A stretch of DNA of 64,000 nt from Spinacia oleracea (GCF_020520425.1 NC_079489.1:21290001-21354000); one strand, 5' to 3'. Numbered from the stretch's first letter, positions 10,560 through 21,657 are shown. Program-made: numbers and translations. The notes: generated by a model from the letters alone, not told the origin.

Positions 10560-11110
10560 AACCCCATAAAAATTTCCCATGTATTATCTACTCCCTTATG
10601 TTTACCCCCCTTAATTAATTTGCCTAATCCAAACAAGCCCTAATTAGTGAGAAAACAAGAAGAGTATAATTTGTTTTTCTTATATTTACAAGTGAGTTAC
10701 CATCTCTATTTATTGGAAAAGGCAGCACACTTCAAGCGATGTTTTTCCTTAGAGGCGTTTCTTTCATCAATTTCAATAAATACAACGTAAATACAATTAC
10801 GTTTCTCAACATAAGATAATAAAACTTTGTCTTATGCATTGAATTTTAAGTCAAAAAACCATAGAACAAAAGTGAAACTTCACGTTTTATGACATGCACT
10901 AAGGAAGATTAAATGAAGAAATTCATTTATGAAATATTAAGCGTAGATGCAAACAAATGCAATGCTTCCAACCTTAATTTAATTTTTCATACTCGGTTTC
11001 TTTTGTTTATATAACCTGTTTTAAACTTATGCTGCTCGATCATTAATTATCACACTCTAATAACATAATTTAATCATCTGAAAATTATTAGATGCGTCCA
11101 CGTACATCAC
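10560..11110 (+). repeat. Diverged repeat, right copy part 1
   Basis: Same-orientation partner of about 7600-7900. The match is interrupted after about 11050 by unrelated sequence with the CACTA element and resumes near 11700. Confidence 0.45.
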
Positions 11111-11139
11111 AAACTTTTATATAAGGCAGTCTTACACAA

Positions 11140-11590
11140 AAGACCACCTTGTGTCATTTAAGTTAATCAATGAAATCAATTAGTTAAGCAATCACTACAA
11201 GAATTTGTATCTTTAATGACAACCTATTAACGACGGGTCAAAAATTCCGTCGCAAAAGCCTTTTACTACGGGGCTAACAACCAAACAAAGACGGAAATAA
11301 TTGTCACAAATGTCTTTTATGACGGGTTAACGACGGGATTTTTCATTAACGACGGCCCCCTTTTATGACGGGTTCGCCACAGGAAATCCCGTCATTAATC
11401 AACGATTACTGGCCTTTAGCGACGAGATTTCCTCTCGTTAATGATACAATTTCTTGTAGTGAATGGAACTAATTAGTTTGCATTGAAACCAATTAGTTAA
11501 ACAAAGAAACTAATTAGTAAGCCCTAGAACTAATTAGTTAAGCAATGAAACCAATTAGTTAAGCAATCAAAGTGGTAATTCTGGTAACGC
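11140..11590 (+). repeat. Degenerate AATTAGTTAAGCAATGAAACC repeat
   Basis: Several diverged copies of a roughly 22-bp unit (AATTAGTTAAGCAATGAAACC) lie at 11165-11192 and 11462-11575. The CACTA-like element is inserted within them. Confidence 0.6.
11193..11461. mobile_element. CACTA (En/Spm) non-autonomous element
   Basis: The ends are CACTACAAGAATTTGTATC and, inverted, GATACAATTTCTTGTAGTG, the diagnostic CACTA terminus. A 3-bp target duplication AAT flanks it (11190-11192 and 11462-11464). The 269-bp interior carries repeated ACGACGGG/GACGGGTT words on both strands, typical of subterminal transposase-binding repeats. There is no coding sequence. Confidence 0.92.
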
Positions 11591-11699
11591 GGTGTTACAC
11601 AAAAGTTACCGATATATTTTGTGTTCGATCTCTGTCACATTTTCTCCTTGCGCGTAAAGGAAAAATTTAAAAGGGTACATCGTGCACCCGGTTGCACCT

Positions 11700-11970
11700 T
11701 ATATGTATTGTCAACAATCCTCCTCCGTTCATATACAGTCATAAATGTTAAATGTTTTTCCCTTAACATGACAAACTCTCACATTTTTGCATCATAAAAA
11801 TATCAAAACAATTGATTTTTATTTAGCATAACATACTTGTCCATTATTGGATTGTAATAACTAATAACTAAATTTTGAACCAAACAACCATAAATGAAAT
11901 GTTAAAGATGTTATACACATAGGCTTCATACAAACTTTCATATATGTATCCTTTAACACCAATTAGATTT
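11700..11970 (+). repeat. Diverged repeat, right copy part 2
   Basis: Aligns in the same orientation with about 7960-8190, sharing CAACAATCCTCCTCC, CTTAACATGACAA and the following AT-rich text. Confidence 0.5.
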
Positions 11971-11980
11971 TGAGGTTGTT

Positions 11981-12224
11981 TTTTCGGATATCAGATATGT
12001 GTGGCAACACACATATCAGCTAAAAGACAAATAGCTAAAAGACAAAAAAGGAAGTACCATTTATGTTAAAAAAGTACCATTCTGTAAAAAAAAAAGTACC
12101 ATTCAGTTAAAAAAAGTACCATTTTTGTTTGAAAAAGTACCATTTAATTTCTTTTTTGTCATTTTTCTTATTTTGTCTTTTGTTATGATATGCATTTGTC
12201 CACAAATATCTGATATCCGAAAAT
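11981..12224. mobile_element. MITE with GTACCATT internal repeats
   Basis: Inverted termini TTTTCGGATATCAGATATGTG (11981) and its near-complement ending ATCTGATATCCGAAAAT (12224) enclose five copies of an AAAAAGTACCATT motif at 12050-12150. No coding sequence is present and no certain target duplication was seen. Confidence 0.6.
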
Positions 12225-12374
12225 ACTTCCTCTTAGATTTTTATGTCCATATCCATTTTCATGAGTATTACCAAATTAAGCCGGTGAAGCGGTCAATTAA
12301 GTAATGCCCTTGCAAATTAATGCTCTTGCAAATTTGTTATTTCAACATCCTCCCAATATTAAGATATAAATTTC

Positions 12375-13024
12375 TGTAGGAACATATAGATGCATAAAGC
12401 GGAATTTCAGGAAATAATTTCCTAACATCTATCACAGGATCTCATGCATAACAATAGTATAGATCAGATTAAGTCGAAAGAATAATCACCTTTGTAGCGT
12501 GTTCTCCCGTTCGTATGCAAGCTCCGAAGATCTTAGAGCCCCACTTGTTGCTCCTCTACTTAGTCCACAAGCACCAATTGAATCCCACGTATGCTAGTAC
12601 GGAAGAGAACCATCACGATCAATCTCTTGCTTTGTTTGGGAAGAACGACGTTTCAGAGAATAAGAATTAGGGCTTTTTTTTTTCCTTTTGTCAGATATTC
12701 AATTACGTAATTTCTAAATCCCTGACATTATATCTATTATAATGTGAGAGTTTTAGGTTAACACAAAACCAAAGCCCAACATTCTTTCCCTTAATAGACC
12801 GATTGCCATCGGGCCTTTTGGGCCCATTCCAATTAGTGCTTATATGTGTGACCTTATAGGATTAATATATTTTAGTTGTAGGTCCAATCAATATTGTCCT
12901 ACTAATCACATTTATTCTCTAGCAAGTAAATATGATTACTAAAATAATTAACTTATTATCTTCATAATTAATTCCTATTTATATTTAGTAATTGCCGGAA
13001 ATGTCTAAGGACATAATTCCTTCA
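12375..13024 (-). repeat. Copia 3-prime LTR
   Basis: 650-bp terminal repeat, nearly identical to 20313-20962. Confidence 0.97.
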
Positions 13025-13040
13025 ATCTCCCACTTGTCCG
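13025..13040 (-). other. Copia polypurine tract
   Basis: On the minus strand the bases next to the 3-prime LTR read ACAAGTGGGAGAT, a purine-rich plus-strand primer typical of plant copia elements. Confidence 0.75.
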
Positions 13041-13785
13041 AAGACAAGAACGCAATGCTAAATTCCTTAAGTCTCTTAATGCCAAAATTTGATAACACAC
13101 TGTTATTCTCAAATTCTAGTTTCTTGATCGCCGAGTTCGAACTGTTCAAATAAAGATTAACATTTTAATCCCATTCCGCATGGCCATGCAATTTTCAGTT
13201 CTCGCTCATCAAGAGGCCCAGACACCATTCCTATCAAATATGAGGACTTATTCACTCTTGTATGACCATAACTCCCACTCAATTCTTAGCCCACCTGATC
13301 ACTGCCTTTATAACCTCCTTTTACGGCGCGGCGTTTAACAGCGTCAAAGTTAAACTAATTGTCTCGTGGTTATTAAGACATACTCATGTCTAAGGAATCC
13401 ACTAAATATAGAAGTTTGATTCTACTTTTAGAATCTAGTTAGGTCAAGTCTCAATGCATCAAGTATACATCCATATAATCAATTAGACATCCCTATGTCT
13501 CTATAGCCCATGGAACTGCACAATCAATTAATTACATGCTAGTCTTCACATAAATCACTTATGTCCAATTTAGTGATTTAGACTAGGGACTTAATAAGTT
13601 GTGATTTCAGTTCACTTTATAGGGTTCCATTATCAAAACGTTTTTGATAATCCTATTTGAAAACACAAGTTATTTGGACATTTTATTTAATACTAAACCA
13701 AACAATTAAATAAGAATGAACTTTTATTGATAAACATTCAAAGCATAATAAATGTCTTTACAATTGTAAACATAAAGTAAACAAA
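13041..13785 (-). other. Copia 3-prime untranslated region
   Basis: About 740 bp between the end of RNase H and the polypurine tract with no open frame of note. Confidence 0.6.
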
Positions 13786-15591
13786 CTAAAGCCATTCTCC
13801 CATATGCCTAAGCCCCATAGACCTAGTATGACTCTCATGCTTAGGTTGAGCAAGCGGTTTAGTTAGAGGATCAGCCACGTTATCCTCAGTATGAACCTTG
13901 CTTACTTTCACATCCCCTCTTTCAACGATCTCTCGAATAAGATGGAATCTCCTGAGCACATGTTTGGATTTTTGGTGCGATCTGGGTTCCTTGGACTTGG
14001 AAATGGCACCATTGTTGTCAAAATACAACTCAATGCCATTTTCAATGCTAGGAACTACACAAAGTTCACTAATGAACTTTTTGATCCAAACAGCTTCTTT
14101 TGCTGCATCACTTGCTGCAATATACTCAGCCTCTGTTGTAGAATCTGCGATGGTACTCTGCTTAGAACTCTTCCAGCTCACAGCCCCTCCATTGAGACAA
14201 AATATGAAACCAGATTGTGATCGGAAATCATCTTTGTCACTTTGGAAGCTTGCATCGGTGTATCCAGTGGCAACCAACTCATTATCTCCACCATAGACCA
14301 AGAAATTATCCTTAGTCCTTCTTAAGTACTTAAGGATATTCTTTGCTTCCATCCAGTGCGCCTCTCCTGGGTTTGACTGGTATCTGCTGCACATACTCAA
14401 AGCATATGCAACATCCGGTCGAGTGCATACCATGGCATACATAATGGACCCTACTGCAGAGGCATAAGGAACATTACTCATGCGCTTGACCTCATCAGGT
14501 GTCGAAGGACACTGAGTCTTGCCAAGTGAAATGCCATGTTGCATGGGAATGAAACCTCTTTTGGATTTTTCCAGCTTGAACCTTGCAAGAACCTTATCAA
14601 TATAAGTCTCTTGGCTAAGTCCAATCAGCCTTTTGGATCTATCTCTATGGATCCTTATTCCCAAGATGTATTCAGCTTCTCCTAGGTCTTTCATGGAAAA
14701 ACAACTTTTAAGCCATTCCTTGACTGACTCAAGCATGGTCTTGTCGTTTCCTATGAGAAGTATGTCATCCACATACAAGACTAGGAAAGCTATACTACTC
14801 CCACTCAACTTCTTGTATATACAAGATTCCTCTTCATTTCTGAGGAAGCCAAAAGATTTGACTGCCTCATTAAATCTGAGGTTCCAACTCCGGGATGCTT
14901 GCTTAAGCCCATAAATGGACTTCTTAAGCTTGCAAACTTTTCTTGGACTATTTGGATCTTCAAAACCTTGTGGTTGTGTCATGTACACATCCTCTTTCAA
15001 GAACCCATTCAAGAAAGCGGTTTTGACGTCCATCTGCCAGATCTCATAGTCATGAAAGGCAGCAATCGCAAGAATTATCCTAATGGATTTCAGCATGGCT
15101 ACTGGTGAGAAGGTTTCATCATAGTCAATACCATGAATTTTTCTAAAACCTTTTGCCACTAGTCTTGCCTTAAAGACATCAATGTTTCCATCTTTGTCCT
15201 TTTTCAGTTTGAAAATCCATTTGCAACCTATGGGTTTAACCCCATCAGGTAAAGCAACCAAGTCCCATACTTGATTTTCAAACATCGAATCCATTTCGGA
15301 TCTCATGGCTTCAAGCCATTTCTCGGAGTCTTGACTCGTCAAAGCATTTGTGTAGCTAGTAGGTTCCTCATGTTCTAAAATCTCTATTTCAGAACTTTCA
15401 GTCAAAAGGAAATCAATATATCTCTTTGACGGAATGACGGTCCTACTAGACTTACGTTGGGGAACAACAGGAGAAGTTTCCACCTCATTAGGTTGAGGGA
15501 CTTCGCATGGATTATCTCCAAGTGGGACGGTAGAAGGCGCGTAAATGGAATGCACCGCCTCCTGAGCATTTTCATGTTGGGTCGTCTCTGA
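13786..15591 (-). CDS. Copia reverse transcriptase and RNase H (pol, C-terminal part)
   Basis: The open frame covers 589 codons from its first Met (15555). The reverse transcriptase shows WQMDVKTAFLNG (first catalytic Asp), SIYGLKQASRSWN, and the active-site YVDDILLIG. RNase H follows with TDASFQSD, STTEAEYIA and DNNGAI, giving the DEDD acidic set, and ends with the SKHVLRRFHLIREI and DPLTKPL motifs. The frame is the same as that of the upstream integrase and is separated from it only by a TAG at 15592-15594, so the Met at 15555 is unlikely to be a real start. The role is cDNA synthesis and RNA removal in the cytoplasmic particle. Confidence 0.95.
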   Translation of the reverse strand, partial: SETTQHENAQEAVHSIYAPSTVPLGDNPCEVPQPNEVETSPVVPQRKSSRTVIPSKRYIDFLLTESSEIEILEHEEPTSYTNALTSQDSEKWLEAMRSEMDSMFENQVWDLVALPDGVKPIGCKWIFKLKKDKDGNIDVFKARLVAKGFRKIHGIDYDETFSPVAMLKSIRIILAIAAFHDYEIWQMDVKTAFLNGFLKEDVYMTQPQGFEDPNSPRKVCKLKKSIYGLKQASRSWNLRFNEAVKSFGFLRNEEESCIYKKLSGSSIAFLVLYVDDILLIGNDKTMLESVKEWLKSCFSMKDLGEAEYILGIRIHRDRSKRLIGLSQETYIDKVLARFKLEKSKRGFIPMQHGISLGKTQCPSTPDEVKRMSNVPYASAVGSIMYAMVCTRPDVAYALSMCSRYQSNPGEAHWMEAKNILKYLRRTKDNFLVYGGDNELVATGYTDASFQSDKDDFRSQSGFIFCLNGGAVSWKSSKQSTIADSTTEAEYIAASDAAKEAVWIKKFISELCVVPSIENGIELYFDNNGAISKSKEPRSHQKSKHVLRRFHLIREIVERGDVKVSKVHTEDNVADPLTKPLAQPKHESHTRSMGLRHMGEWL

Positions 15592-16560
15592 CTAGGTGTG
15601 AGCCTCATCCATTTGTTGCTCATCTCGAATTTCTTCGAGATATACATTACTCCCACTTGTTTTTCTGGAAATAAACTCCTTTTCCAGAAAGACACCATCG
15701 CGAGCAACAAACACTTTGTTTTCGCTTTGGTTGTAGAAGTAGTATCCCTTAGTCTGTTTCGGGTAACCCACAAAAAGACACTTATCGGACTTGGGTGAAA
15801 GCTTATCAGAAAGTAAACGTTTTACATAAACTTCACAACCCCATGTCCTTAGAAAAGTCAATTTTGGAACTTTTCCAATCCACATCTCATATGGCGTCTT
15901 TTCTACTGCTTTGGACGGAGCTCTGTTGAGTGTGAATGCCGATGTTGCAAGCGCAAATCCCCAAAATGAGGCAGGAAGGTTAGCAAGACTCATCATGGAC
16001 CGAACCATATCTAATAGAGTTCGGTTCCTTCTTTCGGAAACCCCATTCAACTGTGGTGTCCCTGGTGGAGTCAATTGCGAAAGTATTCCACAATCTTTCA
16101 AATGATCACCAAACTCTTGAGATAAATATTCACCACCATGATCGGATCGCAATGCTTTAATTTTCTTTCCAAGTTGGTTTTGTACTTCATTTTGGAATTC
16201 CTTGAACTTTTCAAAGGATTCCGACTTATGCCGCATGAGGTAAACATATCCAAATCTGCTCACATCATCAGTAAAAGTAATGAAATACCCGTACCCTCCC
16301 CTAGCCAAAGTACTCATAGGTCCGCAAAAATCAGTATGTATGAGGGCTAAAAGATCATTGGCCCTTTCACTTGAGCCTGTGAAAGCAGACTTTGTCATTT
16401 TTCCCATTAAGCAAAATTCACATACTTCAAATGATTCAAAATCAAATGATTTGAGAATTCCATCCTTATGAAGTTTCTCTATGCGCTTTGAGCTTATATG
16501 GCCTAATCGACAATGCCATAGGTAAGTAGGGTTCAAATCATTTGGTTTGTGTTTCTTGTT
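15592..16560 (-). CDS. Copia integrase (pol, middle part)
   Basis: The segment contains the GAG-pre-integrase HHCC zinc site (WHCRLGH ... CEFCLMGK) followed by the catalytic core with HTDFCGPM and FTDDVSRFGY (two Asp) and GVSERRNRTLLDMVRSMM (Glu), the D,D-35-E triad of retroviral-type integrases. The C-terminal region has the GCEVYVKR and FVGYP motifs typical of plant copia. It is in frame with gag-protease upstream across a TAA (16561-16563) and with reverse transcriptase downstream across a TAG (15592-15594). Both stops look like point mutations in one original polyprotein frame. Confidence 0.95.
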   Translation of the reverse strand, partial: NKKHKPNDLNPTYLWHCRLGHISSKRIEKLHKDGILKSFDFESFEVCEFCLMGKMTKSAFTGSSERANDLLALIHTDFCGPMSTLARGGYGYFITFTDDVSRFGYVYLMRHKSESFEKFKEFQNEVQNQLGKKIKALRSDHGGEYLSQEFGDHLKDCGILSQLTPPGTPQLNGVSERRNRTLLDMVRSMMSLANLPASFWGFALATSAFTLNRAPSKAVEKTPYEMWIGKVPKLTFLRTWGCEVYVKRLLSDKLSPKSDKCLFVGYPKQTKGYYFYNQSENKVFVARDGVFLEKEFISRKTSGSNVYLEEIRDEQQMDEAHT

Positions 16561-17823
16561 TTATATGTGATAGATATGGTTTTGTAAGTCTAGTACATAT
16601 AAACCATTTGATAATTTAGCAGAGACATAGAACATACCATTCAAATATGCTGAACAACAATTATTCATAATTTGAAATGAAAAACCTTCCGAATCCAAAA
16701 TCGGAATAGAAATTATGTTCTTGGTAATAACTGGAACGTAATAACAATTATAAAGTTCTAATATTAAACCAGAAGGCAAGCGTAAACTATAATCTCCTAC
16801 AGCTAAAGCAGCAACTCTTGCTCCATTGCCTACTCGGAGATCCACTTCGCCTTTGCTCAAGCTCCTACTTCTTTTTAGTCCCTGCACCTTACCAATAATG
16901 TGAGATCCACAAGCGGTATCAAATACCCAAGAAGCAGTTGTAGCTAAATTAACTTCTATGACATAGATACCTGAAGGTAAAGCACCAGTCTTCTTATCCT
17001 CCAGATACTTGGGGCAGTTCCTCTTCCAATTACCAATCTTGTGGCAGTGGTAGCACTCATGTTGAGCAGCTACCTTAGCCTTGGGAGTGGCCTTTGGCTT
17101 CGTTGAAGAGTTCTTATTGGCAACTACCTTGCCCTTGTTCTTCTTCATGGGAGCCCCTTTCTTCTTGAACTGCTTACCTTTACTAACCATTAGAACATCC
17201 TTATGTTTAGGTTTACTTGGTAAGTTTCTCTCAGCCTGAATTAGTGAACCATGCAACTCTTGCAGGGTAGCCTCCCCTCCTTGCATGTAGAAGTTCAGCT
17301 TAAAGTTATGAAAATCTTCAGGCAAGGATCTGATGACTATGTCAGTTGCCAGGTCCTTAGGATAAGGGAAACCCAATTTCTCCATGGTCTGAAAATGTCC
17401 AATCAAATCGAACACATGCGGACCAACGGGCTTCCCTTCTTCCAACTTGGAATCCAGAAGTTTGCAGTTTGCTTCAAATCTCTCCAATCTAGCATTTTTC
17501 TGAAACAAAGTTTTCAGTTGCTGGATTATGCTATAGGCATCCAGACCATCAAAACGTTTTTGATACTCTGGTTCCATGCAAGCAAGCATCAAGCATGTTA
17601 CTTGCAGGGAGTTATCCTCTAGAGTTTGTCTAGCTCGCCTTTGAGCTGCAGTAGCATTTTCTGGCAGGGGTTCAGGGAGAGGATTTTCAAGAACACTTTC
17701 TTTTCCTACCGCTCTGAGAACAATTCTCACAGCCATTTGCCATTGTAGGAAGTTGGTAGCATTCAATTTGTCTTTTTCAATTAGAGGGCGCAAGTTAAAA
17801 GTAGAGTTGTTTGCACCAGACAT
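16561..17823 (-). CDS. Copia gag and protease
   Basis: The likely start is MSGANNSTFNLRPL at 17821-17823; an upstream Met at 17880 only adds a hydrophobic run not typical of gag. The UBN2-type gag region (residues about 15-230) precedes a basic Lys-rich stretch and a zinc knuckle reading CYHCHKIGNWKRNC. The position that is normally His is Asn, which should weaken zinc binding. A protease-like segment follows with VFDTACGSHI, where the usual Asp-Thr/Ser-Gly is Asp-Thr-Ala. The frame ends at TAA 16561-16563, just before the GAG-pre-integrase domain that would continue it. Confidence 0.93.
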   Translation of the reverse strand: MSGANNSTFNLRPLIEKDKLNATNFLQWQMAVRIVLRAVGKESVLENPLPEPLPENATAAQRRARQTLEDNSLQVTCLMLACMEPEYQKRFDGLDAYSIIQQLKTLFQKNARLERFEANCKLLDSKLEEGKPVGPHVFDLIGHFQTMEKLGFPYPKDLATDIVIRSLPEDFHNFKLNFYMQGGEATLQELHGSLIQAERNLPSKPKHKDVLMVSKGKQFKKKGAPMKKNKGKVVANKNSSTKPKATPKAKVAAQHECYHCHKIGNWKRNCPKYLEDKKTGALPSGIYVIEVNLATTASWVFDTACGSHIIGKVQGLKRSRSLSKGEVDLRVGNGARVAALAVGDYSLRLPSGLILELYNCYYVPVITKNIISIPILDSEGFSFQIMNNCCSAYLNGMFYVSAKLSNGLYVLDLQNHIYHI

Positions 17824-20302
17824 GATAACTACAATAAAAAGTAAAGCAAGATTCAATATAATGTTTATCAAAAGTAGCAATTAAACAAATTTAATTAACC
17901 ACTACCCTTTATTCAAATTTAGAAGTCCCCATTGAATAAGGAATTAACCAAGATCCCCTCCCACTACAATCAAACGGACTTTGGCCCTGCTACTTTAATT
18001 TATAGTATTTGAGGTAAGTAAACATTTTACTAATTATAACTGATTATAACTCTTGGTAGACAGGTTAACAACTCTTTGTATTTTCCTATCTCTAAGCTTC
18101 AAAACCCAAAACTTTGTCTTTTGATAGTTTTGTTGAGTTAAACCAAACATTAACATGTAAGTTTCAAAAACCTACCCTACTATCCTCGGAATTATAAGCA
18201 ACACCCTGCTTTGGCAGAACCTATTACTCATGATCTAAGGCTTTATAGGTGTTGTATGGAAAAGCACATAAACTCAATATTATTTTGGGACCTAAGTTTA
18301 CTATGTTGGTTAATTTAAAGTGAACACATTGCTTTAAATAACCACATACATAAACTCAATAAGCATTTTAAGGCAATATAAAATGCATAAAAATTAAATG
18401 TGATCCTAGTATGGCCCTAAAAAATAAGCTCAAATCTTCTTGGGTTCCTGTTCATCTTTCTTGGATCTCTATCCTTGAATTTCTGATTGAACCTTCTTAC
18501 TCCATCGAGCTTATAATACGAACTTTATAATTCAATTTAAACTTTTAAATTAAATTACAACAATACAGAACGATGCGCAGATCGTATTTCAAAATTTACA
18601 AGAATACAAAACGATACGCCGATCGTATTTTCTATCCTATTTTGGGTCATACTAGTCACTTGCCTGTAACAAAATATCATATATATTCCATACACGCATA
18701 TAATATCAAACTATATTAAACACAAAATTATTTACTTATTAATTGTTAATAAGAAAATAACTTTTCCAAAATAATTATAAACACTTAAACAATTTAAGTT
18801 CAATATTACTTAGGAAACTTTATTATTTTAATTCAATTACTTATTTAAATATGGCTAGAATAATCTCATCAATCTCTAATTTGCATTAAAAGGAAATTGA
18901 TGATATGCTCAACATAGAAAATATAATTTTCCCAAAAAAAATATTTTCAAATTACTCAAAATAACAATATTTTAAATTTAGAAAACTAAATCAAAATAAT
19001 TTTGACCTTTACCATACTAACAAAATCGAATCTTGTTTAGGAAAATTAGACCTTCCTTTTAATGAAAAAGTCAAATGATTGTCAATTTCCTTAACCACCA
19101 CTTAAACCATGACTTAAAACTGATTGTCAGACTCTATGAAACCACGACAAATGAAACCATGAATTTAACCAACACTGTCGGCCAGCAATCACCAGGGCCA
19201 CCGGACAGCAACCACTATTACCGGTCATCTTCCTGACCCAGTCTCGCCGACCGACCCGACCACCAGAACAATCCGGCAGCCCGACCGAGCAGCGAACCAG
19301 GCCAAACGGCGAGTTCATCGCAACTGCCATTCGGATGCAAAAGCAGCGTCCCTACGCTGCCCTTACTGCCGCCCGTCCGCCGCCCCTTTTCCCGCCGGAA
19401 GGCGGCCCTAATTCTCCCTCCACCGTGGCTCCACCGTCGCAGGTGGTGGCCACCCAGCCATTGTGGGCAATTTTATTTAAATTGTGCAACATTTACCAAT
19501 TTAAATTATTCTTTATCTAATCTTTGTTTAAAGATTAAAAATTATAATTAGGGTTTAATAATCCGAAAATGATGGCAGAAAGTTTGAATAAATTAACAAA
19601 ATTAAAACTGAATTTTAGGTTTGTTAAAAGTTAGATTTCAATTAGAATCTTTATTCAAATTAAATCTAACAAGAATTCAAGATTTAGGGCATTATTATCT
19701 CATTTTATTCAAATAATTCAGAAAAATAACATTTATTATCCAAAAAATTCGAATTAAATTATTAGGCCGATTTATTGAGTTTTCTTAACAAATAAAATCA
19801 AGAATTTTAATTGTTATCCTTAAATTTTATGATTAATCGAATTAAACATAAAAATTAACCAAATTCAATAATTAATATACAAAAATTCCGAAAATAGTCA
19901 AAAAAATTACCAAAAAATTTCAGCTATTGTATAAAAATTAGGAGATGATCTGTAGATTTATTTAACAAATTAAAAATCAAATATTTAATTGTTAACAAAT
20001 TATTTCCATGATTAATCTTATTAACCAATAAATAATTTAAAATCTGACGAATTTAATTTAAAAAAATCCGAAAATATTTATGTGATATTAAATGTTAATT
20101 TCGACCCTGTGATAAAAATTTCGAAATTTTATAAATTTATTTTGAACAAAAATTAATTAAATCACGATTTAATGATTCCAATCAATTAATATCATATATT
20201 AATTTTGCAAATTCAAGCCATAAATAAATCTTCCCTTAATTGAATCAAAATAATAATGTTGCATACAATCATGATCATAAAATATTATGCAAGAGGCTAA
20301 AA
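17824..20302 (-). other. Long copia leader region
   Basis: Nearly 2.5 kb separates the primer-binding site from gag. It is mostly AT-rich with no recognised domain; open frames near 19127-19520 sit in a GC-rich island (19150-19460) that looks like foreign or captured DNA but shows no protein similarity I can name. The length is unusual for a copia leader. Confidence 0.6.
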
Positions 20303-20310
20303 CTGATACC
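20303..20310 (-). other. Copia primer-binding site
   Basis: Next to the 5-prime LTR the minus strand reads GAGGTATCAG; GGTATCAG fits the common plant copia primer site complementary to the 3-prime end of initiator methionine tRNA. Confidence 0.7.
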
Positions 20311-20312
20311 TC

Positions 20313-20962
20313 TGTAGGAACATATAGATGCATAAAGCGGAATTTCAGGAAATAATTTCCTAACATCTATCACAGGATCTCATGCATAACAATAGTATAG
20401 ATCAGATTAAGTCGAAAGAATAATCACCTTTGTAGCGTGTTCTCCCGTTCGTATGCAAGCTCCGAAGATCTTAGAGCCCCACTTGTTGCTCCTCTACTTA
20501 GTCCACAAGCACCAATTGAATCCCACGTATGCTAGTACGGAAGAGAACCATCACGATCAATCTCTTGCTTTGTTTGGGAAGAACGACGTTTCAGAGAATA
20601 AGAATTAGGGCTTTTTTTTTTCCTTTTGTCAGATATTCAATTACGTAATTTCTAAATCCCTGACATTATATCTATTATAATGTGAGAGTTTTAGGTTAAC
20701 ACAAAACCAAAGCCCAACATTCTTTCCCTTAATAGACCGATTGCCATCGGGCCTTTTGGGCCCATTCCAATTAGTGCTTATATGTGTGACCTTATAGGAT
20801 TAATATATTTTAGTTGTAGGTCCAATCAATATTGTCCTACTAATCACATTTATTCTCTAGTAAGTAAATATGATTACTAAAATAATTAACTTATTATCTT
20901 CATAATTAATTCCTATTTATATTTAGTAATTGCCGGAAATGTCTAAGGACATAATTCCTTCA
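20313..20962 (-). repeat. Copia 5-prime LTR
   Basis: 650-bp terminal repeat of the minus-strand element. The inner neighbour is the primer-binding site, so this copy holds the element's promoter. Confidence 0.97.
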
Positions 20963-21381
20963 ATTTCAACCTTTTTTTTCAGGCAAAACTCGAATTTTGG
21001 TCTAAAAATGCATATTTTATGCTATCCAAACCCGTACTTTTCCGGATCCGGCCAGCGGACCGACTATAGATAACCAAATCTACTAGAGCTCATTCGATAA
21101 GCATAAAAATAGTCTTGATTGTACGTGCATAATAATAAAAATTGCCATAGAAGGTCAGGTAGAATTAATTGTGGAGAGAAAGTACAAATTGACACACACT
21201 AGTATCAAGAATTTTCAAGTTCGATCTATATATGGGACAAGAACCAACCCACATGATCATAACAAACTTGTGAATCGAAATAGGCTTAATTTGATACAAT
21301 TTCGAATCATCAATAATTCATCAATAGGGAAAGTGTCATATACGTACATTGCTAGCTCCCCTATATAAATCCTTCAACTCT
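20963..21381. other. Spacer between copia element and membrane gene
   Basis: Contains the right copy of the ATTTC target duplication and the presumed 3-prime UTR of the membrane protein gene. No other gene is seen. Confidence 0.5.
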
Positions 21382-21657
21382 TCAAGTGTTACTAACAAGA
21401 ACATCTTTGTAAGGGGTAGCCGCGATAGGTTTCTTTGGCTCGGCCCCTTGAAATCTACGAGTGGAAAGACTTTCGTCGGTTATTAGAGGAACACGACCTT
21501 CTCTTACTCGAACCAACCCTTCTTGAGCACCTCCTCGTAGTTTCTCTAAACGTAGTCCGTTCATTTGTTGCATCTTAAACACCTTCACCACATTCATTAA
21601 TCCTCCTATGAACAATAATAAGCTCCCGAATACTCCCAACCATACCCATGTGTTCCC
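21382..21657 (-). CDS. Membrane protein exon 3
   Basis: 276 bp including the stop. It begins GNTWVWLGVFGSLL after an acceptor TATACAG and contains the last membrane span and a basic tail with KVFKMQQMNGLRLEKLRGG. Confidence 0.88.
   Translation of the reverse strand, partial: GNTWVWLGVFGSLLLFIGGLMNVVKVFKMQQMNGLRLEKLRGGAQEGLVRVREGRVPLITDESLSTRRFQGAEPKKPIAATPYKDVLVSNT

Larger units (their letters stand above)
12375..20962 (-). mobile_element. Complete Ty1/copia LTR retrotransposon
   Basis: The 8588-bp element lies on the minus strand. Two 650-bp LTRs (TG...CA) bound it and a 5-bp target duplication ATTTC sits at 12370-12374 and 20963-20967. I noticed one difference between the LTRs (C at about 12921, T at the matching base), so the insertion is very recent. 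Order on the minus strand: LTR, primer-binding site, 2.4-kb leader, gag, protease, integrase, reverse transcriptase, RNase H, polypurine tract, LTR. Integrase before reverse transcriptase defines the copia group. The gag-pol frame is continuous except for two stop codons (16561-16563 TAA and 15592-15594 TAG), so this copy should not make full polyprotein. Confidence 0.97.

Noticed and set aside
13891-14296. Plus-strand open frames of 109 and 132 codons
   Set aside because: They are antisense shadows of the copia RNase H region on the minus strand and show no domain.
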